A DNA stretch of 64,000 bases, taken from contig NC_092351.1 of NCBI RefSeq assembly GCF_963676685.1, positions 36,818,733 to 36,882,732 on the forward strand. Direction: 5' to 3'. Shown one piece after another: positions 26,501 to 32,256 of this stretch (positions within the stretch are counted from its first letter, which is position 1; every line of letters starts with the position of its first letter). The stretch is from Mytilus edulis. Lineage: Eukaryota; Mollusca; Bivalvia; Mytilida; Mytilidae. The position numbers and the translations under genes are program-made. Under the pieces are notes generated by a model. It was not told the DNA's origin and did not search any database. It saw only the letters and a program-made list of their open reading frames with translations.

Positions 26501-28127
26501 GCTCAAGGACAATGGACATATGACAACTTAATAACATAAGGCATCTGCATACAAAGTATGAAGGATATACAAGGATATATTATATTCTACCTTCTGAAAT
26601 ATTAAGCTTTTAAGAAGTTAGCTAACAGCACTGCTGCCAGATCACTATCCCATGTTGAGCTTTCTGCAGCAAAAGTTGAAGGCTCTATACAAAAAGTAAA
26701 AAGATAGAATTTAGAATGAACTTAAAGGAAGAACATATCAAGTACCAGATTTCAACAAACTATATTTTAAGTTACCGAGAAAGACCCGAAGAAACTACAA
26801 ACAAAGCTACTGCTTGCAGAGGCGGATTTAGGGGGGCCCGGGCCCCCCTTTTTTTGGAAAATATTTGGTTGCTTATATAGGGAATCCCTGAAGCATGACT
26901 GGAGCGGGCCCTCTCTTAGGTCATTCAGTGGGTGCCCACTTATGAAAATTTCTGGATCCACCACTGGCTAGAATAATGATGTACAATGTAAAAATGTAAG
27001 AAGATCCTGCCATGAACAGAGCACCCCTCATAAGCTGTGAGGGTACAATGGAATGATTCAATCCATGTGCACACCCTATCAAGATTAATGGAGATGTGTC
27101 ACTAACTTATATACAACCCACTACTTGTACAATCCCCAACCCAACACAGAGGGAGTACTAGCACTTCTGTTATTATGGGGACACGGTAGAAAAAAATCAA
27201 TAAAAAAAATATATAAAAAAATCGGGAAAATTTTCTAAATTTTTTATTCTAATAATGAACTCAAAATCTTTAACTTTTTTTTCAGATCTACTTCCTGTTC
27301 CGGTCTTGTTTGCATGAAACTTTGAATAAAATGTATATTTATCAACATATCAACACATATACGACGGAATTCAACACCCAATCATTTTTAATAATTGTAT
27401 GATATGAAAAAAACAATACCTGATAACAGCGTTTCTTTGTTTACATTGAATATGACGTCATAACTTAAAATAACGTCACATATAAATCCCTAACAACAGA
27501 ACCAATATCAGAAACGTTACGGTATTTCTGTTTCTTTTATTAACATATGTTTGAATTTAAAAAAAAATAATACAGACTTCGTCCCCATTTACAGGTAATG
27601 CCTGCCTCATATTATTGTGGAGGAAGCAGAGTACTCAGAAGTTCAAATAATTATGACGTCTTGGAAGGCTATCTTAAATTTCTGCTTTGACGCCTTCCTG
27701 CAACGTAAGGCGTCAAAGAAAAAATATAATAGCCTTTCAAGATGTGATAATTATTTGGACTATGTACTCAGAGAGAATCTCATTGCCGCTCTTTGGAAAC
27801 TGGAAACAGAATGACTAAAGAGATTGACCACAGGTGCTTCCCTTCAAAGTACCTATTCCATTTTAAACTCTAGTCTTGGTAATGGTTGAAATATTTGAAA
27901 TCTCTGCTTTTTAACTCTAAATTTCTAAATGAGTATAATGAGGACTTCGTCCTATATAAAATGTATCATTAAAACTCACACTGAAGCATTTTTCTGAAAG
28001 TCTGTTTGTCTAGTTTAGCCAGTGGTTTTGATAGTTTCTTAATTTCTGGTGGAACTCTTGTTCCGTAAAATGGTGTACGATCAACTGCTATCCTACCACT
28101 GCTGCCGGTTACTTGGATTATCGACAT
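5513..28127 (-). CDS. COMMD5: COMMD5, COMM domain-containing protein 5 (partial, 5' four exons)
   Basis: Coding exons on the minus strand are 28127-27980, 24593-24433, 9771-9743 and 5563-5513. All introns are GT-AG and phases agree (1, 0, 2), giving 129 codons plus 2 nt. The protein starts MSIIQVTGSSGRI and has VPPEIKKL, LDKQTFRKML, VNSLEGKD, RLPLVSLKPE, FKDDLVEL and IPEAYHEDLSSVIFGS, which follow vertebrate COMMD5 (PPEV, LDRSTFRKLL, VSSLQGED, RLPPTSLKPD, FRDQLQEL, IPQDLVGDLASVVFGS) in order. This is the N-terminal helical (HN) domain. The C-terminal COMM domain, about 90 further residues, is not found and should lie left of base 1. Family role: COMMD proteins form the ten-subunit ring of the Commander complex, which recycles membrane cargo from endosomes. 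The family identification is strong; exact ends of untranslated regions are not visible. Introns are 3.4, 14.7 and 4.2 kb and full of mobile elements. Confidence 0.9.
5594..7384. mobile_element. Non-autonomous DNA element with TTTATACGACCGCA inverted repeats, copy 1
   Basis: TTTATACGACCGCA at 5620-5633 is the inverse of TGCGGTCGTATAAA at 7370-7383. A leader ACCAG(A/G)TGCT...GCAGGGCGCAGC precedes the left repeat in this and the second copy (32257-33780), so the real end is near 5594. Inside are a 35-bp minisatellite (6164-6393) and four units of about 160 bp (about 6680-7290). It has no coding capacity and lies in COMMD5 intron 3. Confidence 0.75.
6164..6393. repeat. 35-bp minisatellite with TTGCACA/TGTGCAA palindromes, about 7 units
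   Basis: The unit TTGCTATTGCACAATACTGT GCAATTGAAGATTTC repeats about seven times. Each unit holds TTGCACA and TGTGCAA separated by 3-4 bp, so each can fold. The homologous element at 32.3 kb has only about three units (32709-32804). Confidence 0.8.
7760..8025 (-). repeat. Interspersed repeat, GGGAC-AAAGATACCA family, inverted copy
   Basis: CAGTCTTTAGTTTTCTATGT and CTTGGTATCTTTTGCCTCTC are the reverse complement of the copy at 4655-4930. It is more diverged than the others. The 7385-7760 stretch before it shows nothing recognisable. Confidence 0.5.
8735..9090 (+). repeat. Interspersed repeat with GTGCCAATGAGAC head
   Basis: GAGTGCCAATGAGACTCCTC...AAAGTACAGTTTTAAACACA...GGGGCCCAAAAATGACTAGT...GCATGCAGCGGGTTTCAACG forms an element-like block with no long frame. 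Its head resembles the TGATTGCCAATGAGA end of the element at 19762-20041. Bases 8026-8735 hold no gene or repeat I can see. Confidence 0.45.
9248..9340. repeat. Imperfect hairpin
   Basis: AGGACAGTTGTATTGACTAA...GCGATGACC and its near-inverse AGGTCATTATTGCTGTCGCA...TACTACTGTCCT form arms of about 38 bp around a 10-bp loop. Bases 9341-9742 show nothing else. Confidence 0.55.
9743..9771 (-). CDS. COMMD5: COMMD5 coding exon 3 (29-nt microexon)
   Basis: A 29-nt exon lies between acceptor TTGATTTCAG (9781-9772) and donor GTAAGT (9742-9737). It encodes MFKDDLVEL plus two bases of a Gln codon. This is the expected FRDQLQEL segment of COMMD5, and the phases fit both neighbouring exons (0 in, 2 out). 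It is 14.7 kb from exon 2. Confidence 0.87.
9772..10559. other. Intronic DNA with no recognised feature
   Basis: This is the start (in sequence coordinates) of COMMD5 intron 2. It is AT-rich, without open frames or repeats shared within the window. Confidence 0.5.
10560..10620 (+). repeat. Retroposon-like 3' tail with (TATTCT)n
   Basis: GCCCATCAAGGGCCCTTGAT...AATAATAAATATTCTTATTCTTATTCTTA has a poly(A)-signal-like motif followed by a short tandem repeat, the usual shape of a non-LTR or SINE 3' end. Confidence 0.4.
10667..11112. mobile_element. GATGCCCCAC/GTGGGGCAT element (one and a half copies)
   Basis: A partial head (10667-10835) is followed by a fuller copy (about 10836-11112) that begins AAGAATGTGTCC and ends CTACTATCGTAGGTGGGGCA. 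The near-terminal sequences GAATGCCCCAC and GTGGGGCAT are inverted. Between them lie the AACATGTGTACCAAGTTT block and a GACGGACG tract. Other copies are at 12087-12533, 36073-36349 and 37566-38036; a decayed 3' half follows at 11115-11276. Confidence 0.7.
11115..11276 (+). repeat. Decayed 3' half of the GGGGCAT element
   Basis: AATCTTTAACCTGAATTGGA, a GGACAGAC-rich stretch and GGCGGGGCATAAAA at the end align with the terminal part of the neighbouring copies. Confidence 0.5.
11533..11790 (+). repeat. Interspersed repeat, GGGAC-AAAGATACCA family
   Basis: AAGATACCAGAGGGATAATC...ACTGACAACGCCATGGCTAA...CCACATGTGGCACCCGACGT matches the copy at 4655-4930 in the same orientation. Confidence 0.65.
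12087..12533. mobile_element. GATGCCCCAC/GTGGGGCAT element
   Basis: It starts AACAAGAATGTGTCCATAGT and ends ATCGTAGGTGGGGCAC. The middle block (TTTTCTATGTTCAGTGGAC...AACATGTGTACTAAGTTTCA) is present twice, as in the 37.6-kb copy. Bases 12534-12900 hold nothing recognisable. Confidence 0.7.
12900..13973. repeat. Older, diverged units of the 1.33-kb tandem array
   Basis: Two decayed right-hand parts of the array unit are present. CATTCATAAATATTATAATT...TCTCATTAACAACTGATTAT occurs at about 12925-13080. A longer piece from about 13230 to 13973 contains AGCCATGGTTTCCATGTTGT, GAGAATCACTCAC and TCTCATTAGCAACTAATTAT. They align with the array at 14.4-19.6 kb but with many substitutions, so they are older. 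Confidence 0.65.
13974..14287. mobile_element. Inverted-repeat element flanked by TAA (Harbinger-like)
   Basis: The ends AAGGATGTTCGCT and AGCAAACATCCC are near inverse. A TAA lies on each side (13971-13973 and 14288-14290). The array units carry CTCTTAATTATTTATAAC where this element sits, that is, an empty site with one TAA, so the element interrupts an old array unit. Confidence 0.65.
14411..19555. repeat. Tandem array of about 1.33-kb units (three full, one shortened)
   Basis: Using the anchor TTGTCTTGCTGTTTATTTAA, units begin at 14431, 15840, 17167 and 18490, and the array ends near 19555. Unit 1 (1,409 bp) has a local duplication of about 80 bp at 14575-14730 (CACTTATCTACTATAATTTT twice). 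Unit 3 has a 31-bp duplication near 17708-17770 (AAAGCCAACGCAATTA). Unit 4 lacks about 215 bp at 18712. The open frames beginning near 14917, 16244, 17570 and 18681 are not conserved in length and are not genes. Parts of each unit match the mobile element at 22432-23720. The array lies wholly in COMMD5 intron 2. Confidence 0.88.
19762..20041. mobile_element. MITE with 28-bp imperfect inverted repeats
   Basis: AGGAGGTGAGGTTTGATTGC then CAATGAGA at the left is the near inverse of TCTCATTGGCAATCATACCA then CATCTCCT at the right (about three mismatches in 28). The body is about 280 bp with no frame. Confidence 0.75.
20319..20458 (+). mobile_element. Small hAT-like MITE, GGCGGAT family (diverged)
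   Basis: CAGAGGCTGATTTAGGGGTT...GGGAATCCCTGAAG...CAGTCAGTGGGCCCCCACTT...TTCTGGATCTGC follows the copies at 26816, 34314, 41424 and 60781 (+) and 35506 (-). Confidence 0.65.
20768..20977. mobile_element. TACTGTGGATTC MITE, near-complete copy
   Basis: TACTATGGATTCATTTATTT and AAATAATGAATCTACAGTA are inverted termini. Inside are CCAATTTTCGTGGAT-type motifs in both orientations (CATGAAATCCACGAAGATTG near the right end). Confidence 0.75.
21275..21471. repeat. Perfect 75-bp inverted repeat with 47-bp loop
   Basis: Left arm 21275-21349 and right arm 21397-21471 are exact reverse complements as read. The left arm contains GGTTTACAGTTCAGATTTTG and GACACTAACTCCTGTGATGA. The absence of any mismatch implies a young or continuously corrected structure. 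No protein is encoded. Confidence 0.9.
21895..22190. mobile_element. MITE, TACTGTAAATTCA family
   Basis: TACTGTAAATTCA (21895-21907) is the exact inverse of TGAATTTACAGTA (22178-22190). An internal ATTATTGTGATGTTTTTATT...ATCGCAATAATAA block is shared with 24176-24262. Another family member lies at 54799-54985. Confidence 0.75.
22432..23720. mobile_element. Mobile element with inverted GCTCACCT/AGGTGAGC ends and internal tandem module
   Basis: It begins AGAGGCTCTAAAGAGCCTGT with GTCGCTCACCT and ends CACTTGGCCCTTCGGGCCAG with GTGAGCT. Two internal copies of a module of about 480 bp (about 22665-23140 and 23160-23630) each contain GACTATAAAGG(A/G)CAATAACTC, GCAGATAGATCTTGAC and AGCCAT(T/G)G(C/C)(A/G)GCCATCTTGG. 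A (GACGGAC)n tract (23630-23672) precedes the end. Minus-strand open frames here (23105-22917, 23574-23326) are parallel readings of the module, not a known protein. The array at 14.4-19.6 kb derives from a related element. Confidence 0.75.
23800..24175. mobile_element. TACTGTGGATTC MITE interrupted by another element
   Basis: The halves GGATACCAATTTTCGTGGAA (from about 23814) and AAATGAATCCACAGTA (ending near 24175) belong to one MITE copy. The middle (23845-24043) is a separate insertion. Confidence 0.6.
23845..24043. mobile_element. Nested element with AGAGGGG/CCCCCTCT ends
   Basis: AGAGGGGATGGGA and TCCTACCCCCTCT are imperfect inverted termini. The inside repeats GGGATTTCGGGATC-like phrases. 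GGTATG lies close to both ends, compatible with a short target duplication. Confidence 0.5.
24176..24418. mobile_element. TACTGTAAATTCA-family MITE, decayed, beside COMMD5 exon 2
   Basis: CTGTCAATTCAGAAATTATT...AATAATGCGACTGAGTGATT...ATCGCAATAATAA matches 21895-21985. The right end (TTTCAGTAGTA) is eroded and lies about 15 bp from the exon 2 donor side. Confidence 0.5.
24433..24593 (-). CDS. COMMD5: COMMD5 coding exon 2
   Basis: The acceptor is TTTCAG (24599-24594) and the donor is GTAGGT (24432-24427). The first two bases complete a Leu codon left open by exon 1. The exon encodes VNSLEGKD near its start and RLPLVSLKPE at its end, ending in phase 0. A decayed inverted-repeat element (24176-24418) finishes only about 15 bp beyond the donor. 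Confidence 0.92.
24600..25590. other. Intronic DNA, no recognised feature
   Basis: This is COMMD5 intron 1. Only minor palindromes are visible, such as CTTCTCTCTTCGAGAGAAG at about 25010-25028 and TTAAATAAGG-AAG-CCTTATTTAA at 25186-25208. Confidence 0.5.
25595..26560. repeat. Degenerate tandem repeat of about 170 bp, about six units
   Basis: AACCATGAAAATGAGGTCAA, then GACACCYGTCAG, then TACACC..CAATCATTCCATAC and GTAGACCTATTG recur in the same order. Spacing is irregular and divergence high, so it is an old array. Confidence 0.7.
26811..26966 (+). mobile_element. Small hAT-like MITE, GGCGGAT family
   Basis: CAGAGGCGGATTTAGG and CTGGATCCACCACTG are near-inverse termini of the CAGNGGCGGAT type used by hAT elements. 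The body is about 150 bp and non-coding. An 8-bp duplication could not be confirmed. Confidence 0.7.
26970..27630. other. Intronic DNA with a consensus CRE
   Basis: No gene is seen. TGACGTCA (27453-27460) is a perfect cAMP-response element within COMMD5 intron 1, about 520 bp from exon 1; its function is unknown. Confidence 0.35.
27640..27763. mobile_element. Foldback MITE with 9-bp target duplication GTACTCAGA, copy 1
   Basis: AGTTCAAATAATTATGACGTC and GATGTGATAATTATTTGGACT are imperfect inverted arms of about 32 bp. The 9-mer GTACTCAGA flanks the element at 27631-27639 and 27764-27772. Nine-base duplications are typical of Mutator-like elements. It lies in COMMD5 intron 1, about 215 bp beyond exon 1. 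Confidence 0.85.
27980..28127 (-). CDS. COMMD5: COMMD5 coding exon 1
   Basis: The exon opens at ATG 28127-28125 and encodes 49 codons plus one base (phase 1). It ends at a strong donor, GTGAGT at 27979-27974. The motif VPPEIKKL at residues 25-32 and LDKQTFRKML at 39-48 are the family signature of COMMD5. No acceptor is apparent just upstream, so the 5' UTR is probably in the same exon. Confidence 0.9.
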
Positions 28128-28280
28128 TTTGTCAAAATTAAGATTAGTGAAAACTTCAATACGGAATGGGGAAATGTGTGAACTTCAAATAACACTTGTG
28201 TCAAGACATGACAATAACATTAAGTAAAATATATCAGTAAAATTAATCTGATCTCAGAAATTTCGGGTATCTGCCCCCAT

Positions 28281-28293
28281 CCGGAAGCGGAAG
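28281..28293. promoter_or_regulatory. Candidate COMMD5 promoter with two tandem ETS-type sites
   Basis: CCGGAAGCGGAAG carries two GGAA cores, a common feature of housekeeping promoters bound by ETS factors. It sits about 155 bp upstream of the COMMD5 ATG, in a short GC-richer stretch outside the adjacent repeats. Position and motif support a promoter role; no transcription start is visible. Confidence 0.35.
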
Positions 28294-28524
28294 TTTCTGT
28301 AAATTTAGGATTTGCTATAACCTATCCGGCAATCCCGTGTTACACTAATGACTGGATCGAATGATAGCCTAGCTGGGTCCTGACAAATCTTGACTGTTTA
28401 CTTGCGACGCGCAGCTAGATTGGGCAGGGATGCCAGGCTAGACCGAATGACCGGCAGAGGACATTTGAGCGCATTGATAGGACATTTGAGCGAGAGAAAA
28501 AACAGGACGTTTCAGCGCCAAAGT

Positions 28525-28608
28525 GAGTCCAAATAATTATGACGTCTGGCAAGGCTTCCCAGAAAAAAATTAAAATAGCCTTGCCAGACGTCATAATTAT
28601 TTGGACTA
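28525..28608. mobile_element. Foldback MITE with 9-bp target duplication CGCCAAAGT, copy 2, nested
   Basis: AGTCCAAATAATTATGACGTC...AAGGCT (28526-28556) is a perfect 31-bp inverse of 28577-28607. CGCCAAAGT flanks it at 28516-28524 and 28609-28617. It sits within the hAT-like element and is absent from that element's second copy. Confidence 0.88.
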
Positions 28609-29089
28609 CGCCAAAGTAGAACCCATTTGAGCGCCAGAATTTTAACCAATTTTAGCAAAAATTAAAATTTTCAAAGCCCATTCAAGTTAGCGAAATATTT
28701 TTAACCCTTTTTAGTAAATAAATATTGTATAATAAATAAAAAAAAAAGTTTAATAGACTCAAGACATGTCCGTTTAAATACAGCACTAATATACTCAAGA
28801 CAGCACAACACAAAACAATATAAAACTTTTCAATTAAAATACAGCACTAAAAGTCTAACTTGAAAGGTTAAATCAACTGTTAAAAGTCTGTTCTAGCCTG
28901 GAATTTATAAGCTAGAGAACGTACGTAATTGGCTCCCTGTACAATTGTTCATATAATTGCATTAGGAACTGTTCTTTCTCTTTATCGGCTTTTCTCAATT
29001 GTGGTGCACATTCTTCTATAAATACTTTGTCTATCCTATATCGGAATCCATCACAAATTATTTTTTTCCTTTGTTCACTTTAACATTAA

Positions 29090-29262
29090 CTTTTAGGAAT
29101 TTTTGGTCCTCAATGCTCTTCAACTTTGTACTCTTATACTCTGTTTGGCATTTTAAACATTTTTTTATTCTAGCTTCACTGATGAGTCTTTTTTTTTATA
29201 TACAAAACGCGCGTCTGGCGTATATATAAAATTTTGATTCTGGTATCTATGATGAGTTTATT
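29090..29262 (+). mobile_element. SINE-like insertion inside the hAT-like element
   Basis: TTAGGAATTTTTGGTCCTCA...GCTTCACTGATGAGTC...GCGCGTCTGGCGTATATA...TGGTATCTATGATGAGTTTA interrupts sequence that is continuous in the 43.2-kb copy. Fragments of the same family are at about 1075-1130 and, inverted, at about 51055-51115. Boundaries are approximate. Confidence 0.6.
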
Positions 29263-29429
29263 TGTATTTCCCGGCATGATGAAAATATATTCAACCCGGT
29301 AAATTTTCGCTAAAATGGACTATCGAAAATACAGGTGAGCGGATTAATCCGGCGCTTAAATGGGCTCTAATGTTGGCGCTCAAATGTCCCCTAGTAGTCT
29401 TACTTTTTTCGCTCAAATGTCCTGCGCCC

Positions 29430-29690
29430 CGAATGACAGGGCAATGACAAGACCAAAATGAAAAAAACTTGTTTATTTCTCAAAGGATTTATCTCAAGTT
29501 TGATGGATAACCCGATTTAAGAAATTTTTTTAGAATTTTGATTTAAAAGCATTCGAAAATGTGACATGACCAACTTCGACAATGACAGGACCAAATTAAA
29601 ATGCTAAATATCTCTTTTAATGATTTTTCAAAGGAATTATCACAGATTCGAAATATAATATGAGGAAGGTACTAGCTAAAATGCCAGCTT
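29430..29690. other. No recognised feature
   Basis: Non-coding DNA between the hAT-like element and a SINE-like fragment. AATGACA-GGACCAAA appears twice (about 29435 and 29580), suggesting an old small duplication. Confidence 0.4.
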
Positions 29691-29830
29691 TATATCGAGA
29701 CTATGGCTGTATATTGATTGATTGTTGGTTGCTTAATTATTCTTAACGTCCAGTAGCAAATATTTCATGCATGTCAAGCTTAGGACGAATGTCCTACACA
29801 TACGGTTTTTGTCTAAAATAATAAGTTCAG
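29690..29830 (+). repeat. SINE-like fragment (TTGATTGATTGTTGGTTGCTT head)
   Basis: TGATTGATTGTTGGTTGCTT...GTCCAGTAGCAAATATTTCA...GGACGAATGTCCTACACATA has the look of a retroposon fragment; it is non-coding and has no second copy here apart from the shared head at about 61217. Confidence 0.35.
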
Positions 29831-30181
29831 ATGGAAAAAAATTAGGGAACGATCATTAAACTTCAAAAGGCAAGAGGGGTATGGCATTCCCCCCTTTTCA
29901 AGTTAATCTAAGTGAGTCGTGGTTGCTCCCTTATTGATTTCTGCTGAAAATTAATTATTAGTGATTTTAAATGACAATACTTTCATTCATTATCTTGTGC
30001 CATTTTCATATCCCGTGATTTTTCTTACTTTCCAAATTTTGCAAACTTTAAAACAATAAGACATATGCTTAATTTCAAAACTATGAATATTTTTATACAA
30101 TCCATAACTTTGTCAAACTATGTTTTTGCTGATTTTCATGAAAAGGTGATCAAGGATTTGAAATATCTTTTTCATCAATAT

Positions 30182-30592
30182 TTAAAATAATTGTAGCTGT
30201 TTTTTGGGTTTTTTTTTGGTTGTTTTGTCATTGCAAACAACGTTTTCTGCAATCATGAATGATGAATTATTTTTACTTTCTAAATTAACTGGATGTTCCT
30301 GATGTATTCCCTGCTTCTGCATCTCATATGTCATCAGCATCTGATTGTTAAAAGAAGAGTTTGAATTTACAGTGAGCCTGTTTAGAATCATAATGTTTTG
30401 ATCAGGTTTTTCGTTTTCATCTAAGCATAAGGAACCATACTAGATTGTTGGTTGAATATCTAAAGACTAGTTTTACTATTTTCTAGGATGCTCTTTTAGG
30501 GGAAAACACTGCTCAGCAGTATAAATGTATTCCTGATCATCTTCTGTTTGTTGGTTTCTGATAATTCAATTTCAGTGTCAGTGTTATGTCAT
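30182..30592 (-). pseudogene. Decayed unrecognised reading frame
   Basis: One continuous minus-strand frame runs from about 30592 to the stop at 30182. It reads NQQTEDDQEYIYTAEQCF then PLKEHPRK, is interrupted by four stops within about 14 codons (around 30440-30485), and is then open for about 80 residues with a lysine-rich end (KTTKKKPKKQLQLF). The composition is protein-like on both sides of the stop cluster and the frame is unchanged. There is no recognisable domain. It may be a pseudogene, a transposon fragment, or two exons with poor splice sites. Confidence 0.35.
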
Positions 30593-30884
30593 TTCTTTTA
30601 TTTTGTTTTATTAGTATACTTCAGTTCAAGTGTTACTACGGCAAAATAAATTGTCAATGGTAAAGGGGATCATGTCAAAATTTTACTTTCGAGTAATGCT
30701 ATTATGTCGTCGTCGTTGTCCGAATGACTTGTATGGTATACAACAAATCAAATTGAATATAGAGGGAGTCCCAATAGGGGTCAAACCACCCCCTCCTGTT
30801 TGAAAACTTGTAAACAATTGAGATTCCTACCCCCTACACCATAAATAATCTTCACTCAACTAGTATATATTTGTTTAGGGGACA

Positions 30885-31020
30885 GTTATAGGACGCCTCC
30901 GGGTGCGGGAATTCAAGTCTCGCTACATTGAAGACCTGTTGGTGACCTTCTGCTGTTGTTTTTTTCTATGGTCGGGTTGTTGTCTCTTTGGCACATTCCC
31001 CATTTCCATTCTCAATTTTA
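30885..31020 (+). repeat. SINE-like 3' tail
   Basis: TTCTATGGTCGGGTTGTTGT then CTCTTTGGCACATTCCCCAT and TTCTCAATTTTA recurs, more diverged, at 59066-59125. It has no frame. Confidence 0.5.
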
Positions 31021-31302
31021 TTGTATGGGACAATAAAACAAATCAAATGAAATATAGAAGTCCACGGTGTGGGGATTAATCATATTAATAAATACTAGTA
31101 GTGAATAAATTCCACAACATGCTGATAAAATTGAGAGAGGTTTCAATGCGCACTTGGAAGACCAAGCAATCATGTGACAACAGTTTAATTCTAAGGATGT
31201 TATAATGTAGTTTAGGTATCCAATACAGTCAGTGCATGATGTATGATCCAGTTTTTTTAAACTTTGGTAGAAATTCCAAAGGAACATAGAAGAGACATAT
31301 GA

Positions 31303-31854
31303 TTATCCGGGATTTCCTCCTCGTAAGTGTTGTGGGGCTATATGTTGAGTTTGAACAAAGTCTATATATCTATTTTTTGCTAAGGCAAATGATCGCAGAA
31401 CTCTCTCTGTGTCGATATCCATTTCTCTGTGAATATGTATTAGCAACAACGAAGATACTAATAGTCTGTCCTGTACCATGGTTGCATGGAGATAATTGTT
31501 CAGTCATGTCAAAGGACTAAATCGGACCGTTCAGTAGTTGATGTAGTTACTAGAATTGTAACTAGGATTGAAACGATTGCAAACGTTGAAGGATATAATT
31601 CCTTATTAGTATCTGCTAAAGACGACATCAGGGATTTGGGCTTCTCTACAACATCTGGACCAGACAAGCGTCTCTGCCATCTTTTTACTTCAGAGTTGAA
31701 GGTTCCATGATTGTCCGTCAAGTCGTGCCTAAATGTATCGTATAGTTTGTCTATACACTCTACTGTCAAAGATTCCAAATGTGCAGGTATAAGGTTCTGG
31801 CTTTGAAAACGGTCAAAGTTATTCAGTAAACTTCCTGTGAGTTTTCCAATGAAA
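31303..31854 (-). pseudogene. hAT-type transposase C-terminus, broken (ZMYM1-like)
   Basis: The minus strand first reads LTGSLLNNFDRFQSQNLIP, then EVKRWQRRLSG, YPSTFAIVSILVTILVTT and STTERS. The frame then shifts and continues as FSPLT, a stop, LNNYLHATMVQDRL, and IHREMDIDTERVLRSFALAK. This is the C-terminal dimerisation region of the hAT transposase family (pattern ...TTERSFS...RLKxYLRxTMxxDRL...IHR) found in many ZMYM1-like animal proteins. At least one frameshift near 31510-31530 and one in-frame TGA break it, and the catalytic N-terminal part is absent. It is an inactive relic. Confidence 0.75.
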
Positions 31855-31927
31855 TACTATAGTCAAGAAAGGAGAAATACAAGGCTCGCTTTCAATACTG
31901 ACTTGGAGTGTCAGCTGGATACTTAGC

Positions 31928-32152
31928 AGTGTTGCTTAGTCTTTAGTTTTCTATGTTGTATCTTCTGTACTATTATTTGTCAGTTTGTCTTTTTATTTAA
32001 AGCCATGGCGTCAACGTTGTCAATTTATTTTCAACTCTATGAGTTTGACTATCCCTCTGGTAGTCCCGAGATTACTCTGACGTCCAACGACTGTGTTGCC
32101 AGACAAGCTGGGACTAGCCCTCTGGTATCTTTCGTCCCTCTTCTATGACTTA
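31928..32152 (-). repeat. Interspersed repeat, GGGAC-AAAGATACCA family, inverted copy
   Basis: TTGCTTAGTCTTTAGTTTTC...CATGGCGTCAACGTTGTCA...TGGTATCTTTCGTCCCTCTT is the reverse of 4655-4930. A short duplication of the CCCTCTGGTA phrase lies near its right end. Confidence 0.6.
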
Positions 32153-32256
32153 AGTCTCTTTTAAGTTGGTATTTTATTTCTGTTTATTTTCTTTCGATCT
32201 TCAATAGTTTTAAGAAGAATGAACAGATGGACAATATGATTAAAAATATGATAAAA

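Larger units (their letters stand above)
28451..29428. mobile_element. hAT-like non-autonomous element with 8-bp target duplication CCGAATGA, copy 1
   Basis: The left end CCGGCAGAGGACATTTGAGC and the right end GCTCAAATGTCCTGCGCC are inverse. CCGAATGA is present at 28443-28450 and 29429-29436. It is 978 bp long because it holds two later insertions (28525-28608 and about 29090-29262). A second copy at 43168-43889 lacks both. The element lies immediately upstream of COMMD5. Confidence 0.9.

Noticed and set aside
26597..26690. Possible exon: the minus strand reads PSTFAAESSTWDSDLAAVLL; the plus strand reads STAARSLSHVELSAAKVEGS
   Set aside because: On the minus strand it cannot be joined in phase to COMMD5 exon 1 without a stop, and exon 2 joins exon 1 directly. 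On the plus strand there is no partner exon.
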